DNA of 6,048 nt from Bacteroidota bacterium (GTDB lineage: Bacteria; Bacteroidota; Bacteroidia; Flavobacteriales; Crocinitomicaceae), in contig SYKJ01000046.1 of the NCBI GenBank assembly GCA_005798205.1, forward strand, positions 1 through 6,048, written 5' to 3'. Below are positions 1 through 6,048 of this stretch, piece after piece (the first letter of the stretch is position 1; the number at the start of each line of letters is the position of its first letter). The notes under the pieces are model-generated. The model saw nothing but the letters and a program-made list of their open reading frames with translations, had not been told where the DNA came from and did not search any database. Both the position numbers and the translations under genes were made by a program.

Positions 1-1361
1 GTTAATTGTTTTTCTCCAGCTTTATAACGCTCAACTTCAGCTTTATTTTCTTCAAATACCTGAAATATGAATTTTTTTAAGGTTTCTTCACTCGAATCTT
101 GAATTAAATTTAACCTTTCGGCAATTTTTAAAGCAGTTTCCTTAGTTTTAAACATTTCAGGAAAAATATTTTGCGATGCAACAGAGCTAGAAACTTTTCC
201 CTCTTCAATTAGTGTAATTAATGAAGCAATTCTTTCAGGAGACAGGGGAAATTGATTAATTTCTATTCCGAATTCGTTTAAATAAGATTTGATGTCACCC
301 ATCAACCAATTTGCTGCAGTTTTATAATTTTTAGTAAATTGAATTAATTCCTCGTAATACAAAGCAATACCTTTAGTGTCAGTTAGGTTATAAGCATCGT
401 ACTCAGATAAACCATAATTTTTAGTATAATTTTCAAAAAGTGTTCGTGGTAAAGTAGGCATGTCTTTCTGAATTTCGTTTATCTGATGTTGGCTTATCAA
501 CAAAGGTTGTAAGTCTGGTTCTGGAAAATACCTGTAATCATTTGCTGCCTCTTTGCTTCTCATGGATACTGTAATTCCTTTTAAAGCATCAAATCCTCTA
601 GTCTCTTGTGAAAGTTGCCCTCCTGATTCAAGAACTTCTATTTGGCGTGTTATTTCAAATTCTATTGCTCTTTGCACATTTCGAATTGAATTCATGTTTT
701 TAACTTCCACTTTTGTCCCAAAAGTAGTTTGTTCTTTCAATCGAACTGAAATATTAGCATCACAGCGTAAAGATCCTTCTTCCATGTTTCCGTCACAAAT
801 ATCTAAGTAGCGTACTAATTTTCGAATTTCAGTAACATAATTGTAGGCTTCTTGAGAACTGCGCATTTCAGGTTCAGATACAATTTCAAGTAGGGGAGTA
901 CCCGCACGGTTTAAATCAACTAAAGTATCATAAACATCAACATCGTGAATGCTCTTTCCAGCATCTTCCTCCATATGAATTCGAGTGATATTGATTTTTT
1001 TTTCTCGATTGTCTTCTGTTCGAATAATGATGCTGCCACCAGTGCAAATAGGAGTTTTATCTTGTGTAATTTGATATCCTTTAGGTAAATCGGGATAAAA
1101 ATAATTTTTTCGAGCAAAATGTTGTTCACGCGCAATATCACAATTGCAAGCTAATCCTAAGCGTATGGCAAAATCAATCGTTTTCGTATTCATTTTAGGC
1201 AAAGTCCCTGGGTGACCAAGTGTTATTGCGCTGATATTTGTATTCGCAGGAGCGCCATATTCGTTCACATCATTAGAATATGCTTTGGTTTTCGTTAGCA
1301 TTTGAGCATGAACTTCTAATCCAATTACTGCCTCGTATTTATCGCGTATTGCTTTATCCAT
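1..1361 (-). CDS. gatB: Asp-tRNA(Asn)/Glu-tRNA(Gln) amidotransferase subunit B, 3' end cut by window
   Basis: GatB is the subunit of the cytoplasmic GatCAB complex that binds mischarged Glu-tRNA(Gln) or Asp-tRNA(Asn) and phosphorylates the attached acid, so that ammonia from GatA can amidate it. The frame is open from an ATG at 1361 to the left edge, giving 453 codons; the family usually has about 475-485, so only the end of the C-terminal tail domain is missing. Recognisable blocks are VIGLEVHAQ (12-20), GHPGTLP (49-55), ARKNYFYPDLPKGYQ (83-97), MEEDAGKSIHD (130-140), DLNRAGTPLLEIVSEPE (149-165), EGSLRCDANISVR (195-207), KVEVKNMNS (217-225) and RSKEAANDYRYFPEPDL (268-284). The helical and YqeY-like tail begins around residue 290. 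The start is supported by the position of the first conserved block and by lying 3 nt after the upstream phosphorylase stop. There is no strong ribosome binding site. Identification is secure. Confidence 0.97.
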   Translation of the reverse strand, partial: MDKAIRDKYEAVIGLEVHAQMLTKTKAYSNDVNEYGAPANTNISAITLGHPGTLPKMNTKTIDFAIRLGLACNCDIAREQHFARKNYFYPDLPKGYQITQDKTPICTGGSIIIRTEDNREKKINITRIHMEEDAGKSIHDVDVYDTLVDLNRAGTPLLEIVSEPEMRSSQEAYNYVTEIRKLVRYLDICDGNMEEGSLRCDANISVRLKEQTTFGTKVEVKNMNSIRNVQRAIEFEITRQIEVLESGGQLSQETRGFDALKGITVSMRSKEAANDYRYFPEPDLQPLLISQHQINEIQKDMPTLPRTLFENYTKNYGLSEYDAYNLTDTKGIALYYEELIQFTKNYKTAANWLMGDIKSYLNEFGIEINQFPLSPERIASLITLIEEGKVSSSVASQNIFPEMFKTKETALKIAERLNLIQDSSEETLKKFIFQVFEENKAEVERYKAGEKQL

Positions 1362-1364
1362 TCT

Positions 1365-2177
1365 TTATATTCGTGAAATCAATTCCTTCATTATAAGTGT
1401 CATTTTCGGCTCTTGCTTACTTGCAACTTCAATTACATCTTGTACGCTTACTTTTTGAATTTTACCAGGAACACCTAAGTCTGTGATGATGGAAATCGCA
1501 AAACAAGGAATATCCATGTGTCGCGCTACTATTACCTCTGGAACGGTAGACATTCCAACTGCATCTGCTCCTGTGTTTCTAACATATTGGTATTCTGCAG
1601 GTGTTTCCAAGGTAGGTCCTGTTAATCCAGCATAACATCCCACCGCAATTCGAATGTTGTTTTCTTTTGCAATTTTTTGAGCTAAGTCAATCATTGTTTG
1701 GTCATAAGGCTCGCTCATGTCAGGAAATCGTGGTCCTAATTCATCAAAATTTTTGCCGATAAGTGGATTTCCTGGAAAAAGATTAATATGATCATTTTGT
1801 ATCATAATTTCACCAACTTCAAATGCTGGGTTAACACCTCCAGAAGCGTTACTTACAAAAAGGCGTTCAATTCCAAGTAATTTCATAACTCTTACGGGAA
1901 AAGTAACTTGTTGTAGCGAATATCCCTCATAGAAATGAAAGCGCCCTTGCATGGCAACAACTTTTTTTCCTCCAAGTTCCCCAAAAATTAATTTTCCTGA
2001 ATGACTTTCAACAGTAGAGACTGGAAAATTTGGAATGTTCTCGTAAGGAATTTCATCAATAATAGTAATTTCATTTACTAAGCCTCCTAGCCCTGTACCA
2101 AGAATAATTCCAATTTTTGGTTCAACATTTGTTTTTGAACGGATATAAGCTGCAGATTCCTTAAATTGTTGTAACAT
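1365..2177 (-). CDS. Purine nucleoside phosphorylase, trimeric PNP/MTAP family
   Basis: This enzyme splits purine (deoxy)nucleosides with phosphate into free base and (deoxy)ribose-1-phosphate, a cytoplasmic purine salvage step. The 270 residues span the whole family. The phosphate loop GTGLGGL is at 27-33 and GRFHFYEGY at 78-86. SNASGGVNPAFEVGE (109-123) and DHINLFPGNPL (129-139) follow, then GPTLETPAE (187-195) with the purine-binding Glu191, and GADAVGMSTVPEVIVARH (203-220). By alignment from memory with human PNP, Glu201 is kept as Glu191, but Asn243 is Asp233 (in ITDLG) and His257 is Val245. Asp and Val are what human MTAP has at those two places. It may therefore act on adenosine or methylthioadenosine as well as inosine/guanosine, so I give no gene symbol. 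The ATG lies inside the end of lpxK (17-nt overlap, different frame), suggesting coupled translation; gatB follows after 3 nt. Family assignment is secure, substrate range is not. Confidence 0.95.
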   Translation of the reverse strand: MLQQFKESAAYIRSKTNVEPKIGIILGTGLGGLVNEITIIDEIPYENIPNFPVSTVESHSGKLIFGELGGKKVVAMQGRFHFYEGYSLQQVTFPVRVMKLLGIERLFVSNASGGVNPAFEVGEIMIQNDHINLFPGNPLIGKNFDELGPRFPDMSEPYDQTMIDLAQKIAKENNIRIAVGCYAGLTGPTLETPAEYQYVRNTGADAVGMSTVPEVIVARHMDIPCFAISIITDLGVPGKIQKVSVQDVIEVASKQEPKMTLIMKELISRI

Positions 2178-3177
2178 ATTTTTTAATTAATGAGTTAAAT
2201 TCATCATCTATTTTTATTTCTATTGGTAAGTAATACCAAGGATACCGTTTTAATTCCTCTAAGGTTAATTTATTTTGTAAACGAATAAAATCTTTTTCAG
2301 TGGTAATTATTGCAGTATTATTTGATACAAAAGTATCAAATTTTAGATGGATTTTGCTTATGTCACTCGAATCAAAATTATGATGATCGGGAAAGCGCAT
2401 TAAGACAACTTTATATCTTTTGGACAATTCTGCAAGTAAGTTTTCTGGTCTTGCAATCCCACAAACTAAAAGTACAGTATCAATAGAATTTATTTTAGCA
2501 CCAAAGGGAATAAATTCATTGTATTGTATTGAGCTAAAAAAAACAGGTTTTCCGTATTTACTTAAATTTTTTTTAAGCTTATTTTTCTCTGATTCCTCAA
2601 TCGATTCAGGACATTTTGTGACAACAATACAATCTGCTCTTTTTGCGCCACATCTTGCTTCTCTCAGATTACCAACAGGCATAAGGAAGTCATTTATAAA
2701 AAGATGTTGATAGGGAGTTAGAATAATAGAGAATCCTGCCTTTACAGCTCTGTGTTGAAATGCATCATCTAATAATAAGATGGATTTCTTATTTTGATTC
2801 AATTTTCTTGCCCCAACACTTCTTTTTTCAGCTACAGCAATTGTTATTTCTGATTGAAAACGCTTTTTGTAAAGCAGCGGTTCATCTCCGACCTCTTCAC
2901 AAGTCGAATCTACCTGAACTTCTCGATAACCGCTAGATTTTCTTCCGTAACCCCTACTTAAAATTTGAATGGGTAAGTCTTTTTTTAAAAGATTAGCCAA
3001 ATAAATGGTCATTGGTGTTTTTCCACTTCCACCAACTGATAAATTACCAATGCAAATAGAGGGTTCTTGTATTTTTTCTGATTTAAGAATCTTCCAATCA
3101 AAAAAAAGATTGCGAGTTACGCTAGCTAGATAATACAGAAAGGAGAGGGGGAATAATAAATACCGAAATAAATACAT
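2161..3177 (-). CDS. lpxK: Tetraacyldisaccharide 4'-kinase (lipid A 4'-kinase)
   Basis: LpxK phosphorylates the 4' position of the tetraacylated disaccharide-1-phosphate to give lipid IVA, at the cytoplasmic face of the inner membrane. The 338-residue product opens with a hydrophobic, membrane-associating segment (about 2-26; FRYLLFPLSFLYYL). The P-loop is GNLSVGGSGKTP (44-55). SRGYGR (74-79), VGDEP (96-100), LLLDDAFQHR (134-143), PVGNLREA (167-174), FPDHHNF (262-268) and TTEKDFIRL (292-300) follow, all standard LpxK blocks. The frame extends one codon upstream to a TTG at 3180, but the adjacent ATG at 3177 fits the family N-terminus better and is chosen; a TAA closes the frame three codons above it. 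It lies 24 nt after the DUF4956 gene, and its stop falls inside the phosphorylase gene. Its presence shows a lipid A-containing outer membrane. Length and motifs are intact. Confidence 0.95.
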   Translation of the reverse strand: MYLFRYLLFPLSFLYYLASVTRNLFFDWKILKSEKIQEPSICIGNLSVGGSGKTPMTIYLANLLKKDLPIQILSRGYGRKSSGYREVQVDSTCEEVGDEPLLYKKRFQSEITIAVAEKRSVGARKLNQNKKSILLLDDAFQHRAVKAGFSIILTPYQHLFINDFLMPVGNLREARCGAKRADCIVVTKCPESIEESEKNKLKKNLSKYGKPVFFSSIQYNEFIPFGAKINSIDTVLLVCGIARPENLLAELSKRYKVVLMRFPDHHNFDSSDISKIHLKFDTFVSNNTAIITTEKDFIRLQNKLTLEELKRYPWYYLPIEIKIDDEFNSLIKKYVTTI

Positions 3178-3201
3178 CAAGCGAATTTACAAAGCATTCT
3201 C

Positions 3202-3873
3202 CTAACTCACATGATAATCTGATAATTCTTGCTCATCAGCATAGTAAAAAATTCGTATGAGTGCAGTATCATTTAAAAAATCAATTTTTCCAATTTCGAA
3301 GCGATTAATTGTCAATCCAGTTCTCTTTTCTAGATCAACTTTCATCTCATCGTATTTATCAGGAGTAATAAGATCGATACGCTCATAGTTAATTGTTTTT
3401 CGGGTTTCATGTTTCATCAACCAAACATATTCTAAAATATAAGTCATAATTACAACAGAGACATTGATTGTACCAACCTCTGCCATACTCAATTTGTTTG
3501 ACCCTAATGCATTTACTACACTTAATCCGATAACTAAAAATAAATAAGTCATCTCTTTAATTTCAATAGCATCAGTTCTGTAACGTATGATACCGAAAAT
3601 TGCAAATAAACCCAATCCCATTCCAGTATCAATATCTAATTTTTTTAATCCAAAACAGAGAAAAAATGTAATTGTACCAATTAAATAGTAGGTAAATAAG
3701 TAATCTTTTCTTTTGGTTTTTGCATAATAGAGGTAACGAACTATAATTGTAAGAAAAAATAAATTAATCGCAAATCTTAAGATTAAGGAATAAAAGTCAT
3801 CGTTAAACCATGATATGGACATAGAATTTGTACTTTTTGCAGTTAAAAATAATTGATTAAATAATTGAATCAT
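3202..3873 (-). CDS. DUF4956-family integral membrane protein
   Basis: I recognise this as a DUF4956 protein of unknown biochemical function. The 223-residue product has about five hydrophobic segments: roughly 30-50, 58-76, 85-97 (short), 109-124 and 134-152. The characteristic block is GLFAIFGIIRYRTDAIEIKE (88-107), running from the short third segment into the loop before the fourth; its Arg/Asp/Glu residues are unusually polar for such a place. A soluble tail (about 155-223) has alternating strand/helix character, with DKYDEMKVDLEKRTGL at 172-187. The gene overlaps the end of the VTC-domain gene by 17 nt in another frame, which implies coupled translation and joint function. DUF4956 genes commonly sit beside VTC-domain genes in bacteria (family knowledge from memory). 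Inference: it may anchor the cytoplasmic polymerase-like partner or pass its product across the membrane. No Shine-Dalgarno site is visible; Met18 is an alternative start. Confidence 0.85.
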   Translation of the reverse strand: MIQLFNQLFLTAKSTNSMSISWFNDDFYSLILRFAINLFFLTIIVRYLYYAKTKRKDYLFTYYLIGTITFFLCFGLKKLDIDTGMGLGLFAIFGIIRYRTDAIEIKEMTYLFLVIGLSVVNALGSNKLSMAEVGTINVSVVIMTYILEYVWLMKHETRKTINYERIDLITPDKYDEMKVDLEKRTGLTINRFEIGKIDFLNDTALIRIFYYADEQELSDYHVS

Positions 3874-4618
3874 TGTTCATTTTTTTTAAGTAAAGTAATT
3901 TTTTTTTAAAGCGGTTGAATTTCAATTTTGTTTCACCGTATAACTCCATAGCGCCAAGACAATATTTACTCAAACGATAAGGTCTAATTTGTCTTATTTT
4001 CATTAATTTAAAAAATGGAGAAGATCGATTAATTTTTTCTTGTTTTAATTCCAAAATAACAAGATTTGGAAAAGGGCAATTAATATTATTAAAATTAAAT
4101 TCCAAATTAAAATCGATTGTCAATCTTTCATTTAATACATTATGAACAAGTGTTATTCGCTCAAACGAATTACACATAGTTGGATTTAGAATCAATTCTT
4201 TTTTGAGTTGTTTATCGATGAATAGTTTTTGATTTTCGCCAAAAACAGGATTAAAATCGGGTGTTTCCATTCTTTTTTTTTCAGTACGTCCCTTTACTTT
4301 ATGTTTGATTTCTAAAAACAAAAGGTTGGTTTCAATATACTTTCGAATCCTAATTTTAAATCGATTTGATTTTCTTTTATGGTGATCTTGAAAAAAAGAA
4401 AATTTTGAATCATCAAAATACAAACTTTCGTATCTAGATGCACGGACAGAATTAATTTCAAGTATTCTATATTCAGATTTTAATTCATCTAGGATATTAT
4501 CTAAAATACTTTTATTAAAAGCGAATTTAGTATCGATTCTATTCATTAATTTAACTCGGTCCATTTCTGACAGAGAAATTGGAGAAAATTGATCTAAAAT
4601 GTTAATTTCTTTTTGCAT
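3857..4618 (-). CDS. VTC-domain protein, candidate polyphosphate polymerase
   Basis: The 253-residue product is a VTC domain (triphosphate tunnel fold), the fold of the catalytic domain of yeast Vtc4, which makes polyphosphate from ATP. Visible blocks are NRIDTKF (26-32, Lys31), ESLYFDD (64-70), FKIRIRKY (87-94, Arg90/Arg92), FLEIKHK (101-107, Glu103/Lys105/Lys107), Arg154, ERLTIDFNLEF (164-174, Arg165), VILELKQE (187-194, Glu190) and LSKYCLG (216-222, Lys218). The basic residues and acidic metal ligand expected inside the tunnel therefore appear present, so catalysis is plausible; polymerase activity itself is inference. No membrane segment or signal peptide is visible, so it is probably cytoplasmic. 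The last 23 residues are very Lys-rich and encoded by long A runs. It is the first gene of the leftward unit and overlaps the DUF4956 gene. An inorganic triphosphatase role is the main alternative. Confidence 0.85.
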   Translation of the reverse strand: MQKEINILDQFSPISLSEMDRVKLMNRIDTKFAFNKSILDNILDELKSEYRILEINSVRASRYESLYFDDSKFSFFQDHHKRKSNRFKIRIRKYIETNLLFLEIKHKVKGRTEKKRMETPDFNPVFGENQKLFIDKQLKKELILNPTMCNSFERITLVHNVLNERLTIDFNLEFNFNNINCPFPNLVILELKQEKINRSSPFFKLMKIRQIRPYRLSKYCLGAMELYGETKLKFNRFKKKLLYLKKMNNDSII

Positions 4619-4629
4619 TTATGTTAAAC

Positions 4630-4663
4630 CAAAGTTAAGTGTTTTTTTTTCTAATTAGTGAAA
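4630..4663 (-). promoter_or_regulatory. Predicted Bacteroidota-type promoter for the leftward five-gene unit
   Basis: Read on the minus strand, TAACTTTG at 4637-4630 is a perfect match to the Bacteroidota -7 consensus TAnnTTTG. A weaker -33-like TTTC lies at 4663-4660 with a 22-nt spacer that contains a run of nine A. Transcription would begin about 4-8 nt below the -7 element, leaving a very short leader before the ATG at 4618. The -7 element is convincing, the -33 element is not. Confidence 0.55.
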
Positions 4664-4718
4664 GTTTTTTGGAATGCTTTTAACAAAGACAATTTAATGT
4701 TTATTTTTCATTCTTTAG

Positions 4719-4747
4719 TTTGAATTTTACTTGTTTCATTAACTTTG
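4719..4747 (+). promoter_or_regulatory. Predicted Bacteroidota-type promoter for purT
   Basis: TTTG at 4719-4722 and TAACTTTG at 4740-4747 are separated by 17 nt. Both match the Bacteroidota sigma-A consensus (TTG, 17-23 nt, TAnnTTTG). The -7 element ends only 5 nt before the GTG at 4753, so the transcript would start at or very near that codon. The -33 element covers the upstream in-frame TTG (4720-4722), which argues against using that TTG as the start. Confidence 0.6.
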
Positions 4748-4752
4748 TTTTC

Positions 4753-5913
4753 GTGAGAAAAAAAATACTTCTTTTGGGTTCTGGTGAATTGGGGAAAGAA
4801 TTTGTTATTGCTTGCCAAAGATTAGGTCAATATATTATTTCAGTAGATAGTTATGTTGGTGCTCCAGCAATGCAAGTTGCTCACGAATTTGAGGTTATTG
4901 ATATGCTCAATGGATCGGAATTGGACCGCATTGTAGCAAAGCATAATCCTGATATTATTGTTCCAGAAATTGAAGCGATTAGAACAGAGCGCTTGTATCA
5001 CTATGAAAAACAAGGAATTCATGTTGTTCCTAGCGCGAAAGCTGCAAATTTCACGATGAATCGCAAAGCGATTAGAGATTTAGCTTCAAAAGAACTGGGA
5101 ATCAAAACTGCAACCTATCGCTATGCTACAAGTTTTCAAGAATTAAAAGATGGCGTTGATGTTTGTGGAATTCCATGTGTTGTGAAACCCCTTATGTCGA
5201 GTTCTGGAAAAGGTCAATCTGTTATAAAATCACATTCAGATATTGAAAAAGCTTGGCTGTATGCTATGGAGGGATCACGGGGAGACTTAAAAGAGGTAAT
5301 TGTTGAAGGTTTTATTGATTTTGATTATGAAATCACGCTTTTAACAGTTACTCAAAAAAATGGTCCAACTTTATTTTGTCCGCCAATTGGTCACCGCCAA
5401 GAAAGAGGAGATTACCAAGAGAGTTGGCAACCGATTCCAATGAATCCAATTTATTTAGCTGAAGCTCAGGAGATGGCTAAAAAAGTCACAAGAGAATTGG
5501 GTGGAGCAGGAATTTGGGGAGTAGAATTTTTTATTACCAAAGAGGGGGCGTATTTTTCAGAATTATCTCCTCGTCCTCACGATACCGGAATGGTTACTTT
5601 GGCAAACACACAAAATTTTTCCCAATTTGAACTGCATGCACGAGCAGTTTTAGGTCTGTCAATTCCTGAAATTTTCTTAAATCAAAATGGTGCAAGTGCA
5701 GTTATATTAGCAGATAAGCAATCAGAAAACGAACCTGAATACTTTGGTTTACAAGAAGCTGCAATGATTCCAAAATCAGATTTTAAAATTTTTGGAAAAC
5801 CCACAACTCGTTCGTTTAGAAGAATGGGCGTAGCACTTGCCTATGGGTCTGAAAATGTTGAGGAATTAATTGAAAAAGCAAAACAAGTTGCATCAAAAAT
5901 TACTTTAAAATGA
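4753..5913 (+). CDS. purT: Formate-dependent phosphoribosylglycinamide formyltransferase (GAR transformylase 2)
   Basis: PurT uses ATP and formate to formylate GAR to FGAR, the third step of purine synthesis, without folate. It is a cytoplasmic ATP-grasp enzyme. From the GTG at 4753 it has 386 residues, close to E. coli PurT (392). Blocks: [11 protein letters not shown] (6-16), VPEIEAI (70-76), [11 protein letters not shown] (101-111), [14 protein letters not shown] (143-156, ATP-binding Lys145), [15 protein letters not shown] (183-197), [15 protein letters not shown] (213-227), GVEFF with Glu258, and [15 protein letters not shown] (269-283, metal ligand Glu270). [10 protein letters not shown] lies at 356-365. 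The open frame reaches a TTG at 4720, but that would add a hydrophobic extension ([11 protein letters not shown]) not typical of the family and would overlap a likely promoter element; no ATG is available before conserved sequence. No ribosome binding site is visible. The M61 gene overlaps its stop. Confidence 0.95.
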   Translation: MRKKILLLGSGELGKEFVIACQRLGQYIISVDSYVGAPAMQVAHEFEVIDMLNGSELDRIVAKHNPDIIVPEIEAIRTERLYHYEKQGIHVVPSAKAANFTMNRKAIRDLASKELGIKTATYRYATSFQELKDGVDVCGIPCVVKPLMSSSGKGQSVIKSHSDIEKAWLYAMEGSRGDLKEVIVEGFIDFDYEITLLTVTQKNGPTLFCPPIGHRQERGDYQESWQPIPMNPIYLAEAQEMAKKVTRELGGAGIWGVEFFITKEGAYFSELSPRPHDTGMVTLANTQNFSQFELHARAVLGLSIPEIFLNQNGASAVILADKQSENEPEYFGLQEAAMIPKSDFKIFGKPTTRSFRRMGVALAYGSENVEELIEKAKQVASKITLK

Positions 5914-6048
5914 AAAAATACCTTGGTTTTCTATTATTATTTGTGAGTTTTCAAAATCTAGCACAATCAATTCAATATAACCTTCGCATGCCGAAACCAC
6001 AAAATCATTACTTCGAAGTAGAAATGGTTTTAACAGATTTTAAGGAAA
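5910..6048 (+). CDS. M61-family metallopeptidase (glycyl aminopeptidase-like), N-terminal fragment
   Basis: The ATG at 5910 overlaps the purT TGA as ATGA, and the frame stays open to the window edge (46 full codons). The product starts with a clear signal peptide: MKK, a hydrophobic core (4-13), then FQNLAQS, with cleavage likely near residue 18-20, so the protein should be exported to the periplasm or beyond. The mature start, [19 protein letters not shown] (21-39), matches the N-terminal beta domain of M61 peptidases, where a Y-x-(L/V)-x-MPxPxxHYFEVE pattern is typical. The zinc-binding HExxH, the PDZ domain and the rest lie beyond the window, so catalytic competence cannot be judged. Co-transcription with purT is likely from the overlap, although no functional link to purine synthesis is evident. 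Family assignment rests on a short stretch, but a distinctive one. Confidence 0.8.
   Translation, partial: MKKYLGFLLLFVSFQNLAQSIQYNLRMPKPQNHYFEVEMVLTDFKE

Noticed and set aside
553..810. Open frame of 85 codons on the plus strand
   Set aside because: It lies wholly antisense to the strongly conserved GatB coding sequence and resembles no known protein.
920..1141. Open frame of 73 codons on the minus strand
   Set aside because: It is another frame within gatB; the gatB frame is conserved throughout, so this is a shadow.
2420..2710. Open frame of 96 codons on the plus strand
   Set aside because: It is antisense to lpxK, including its conserved LREA block, and has no features of its own.
3177..3203. 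AGGAG motif (3203-3199) and a six-codon open frame (3197-3177, MLCKFA) whose TGA overlaps the lpxK ATG, like a leader peptide
   Set aside because: AGGAG is only 1 nt from the short frame's ATG and about 21 nt from the lpxK ATG, so the spacing suits neither; the TGATG overlap may be chance.
3881..3908. Long T runs (A runs on the coding strand) at the end of the VTC-domain gene, as possible frameshift sites
   Set aside because: The frame stays open through them, the Lys-rich tail is plausible, and the overlap with the DUF4956 gene is orderly, so there is no sign of a break.
4715..4722. TTAGTTTG as an alternative plus-strand -7 element
   Set aside because: It mismatches the invariant A of TAnnTTTG and has no TTG at 17-23 nt upstream; the TTTG/TAACTTTG pair just downstream is much better, with this TTTG as its -33 element.
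4840..5022. Open frame of 60 codons on the minus strand
   Set aside because: It is antisense to the N-terminal domain of purT and shows no protein-like pattern.
1..6048. CRISPR arrays, tRNA or rRNA genes, insertion sequences, riboswitches or strong hairpin terminators
   Set aside because: No regular repeats, tRNA-like arms, transposase fragments or GC-rich hairpins followed by T runs were seen, and almost all the window is coding.

Overview
The window looks like chromosomal DNA from a member of the Bacteroidota, most likely of flavobacterial type. The sequence is AT-rich (roughly one third G+C by eye). Good Shine-Dalgarno sites are largely absent. Both promoters I can find use the Bacteroidota-type -7 element TAnnTTTG. 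It encodes a lipid A kinase, so the cell is Gram-negative, and its PurT, LpxK and M61 peptidase sequences fit that phylum. I cannot name a genus.

Layout: five genes run leftwards (minus strand) from about 4618 to the left edge. In transcription order they are a VTC-domain (polyphosphate polymerase-like) protein, a DUF4956 membrane protein, lpxK, a trimeric-type purine nucleoside phosphorylase, and gatB, whose 3' end lies beyond position 1. Junctions are tight: a 17-nt overlap, 24 nt, a 17-nt overlap and 3 nt. I see no terminator between genes, so they probably form one transcription unit. Two genes run rightwards: purT (4753-5913) and the first 46 codons of an M61-family peptidase, which overlaps the purT stop by four bases (ATGA).

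The two units diverge from a 134-bp spacer (4619-4752), the only sizeable non-coding stretch. Each strand carries a perfect TAACTTTG -7 element there. On the plus strand it has a TTTG -33 element 17 nt upstream and lies just before a GTG codon. This argues that purT starts at that GTG, not at the TTG further upstream, and that its mRNA may be nearly leaderless.

Most genes are housekeeping: tRNA-Gln/Asn amidation, purine salvage and synthesis, and lipid A synthesis. The least understood part is the VTC-domain/DUF4956 pair. The tunnel residues expected of a polyphosphate polymerase look intact and the genes overlap, suggesting a small membrane-associated polyphosphate (or other polyanion) system. 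The second point of interest is the purine nucleoside phosphorylase, which combines a PNP-type Glu with MTAP-type Asp and Val in its active site, so its base specificity may be wider than the family name implies.
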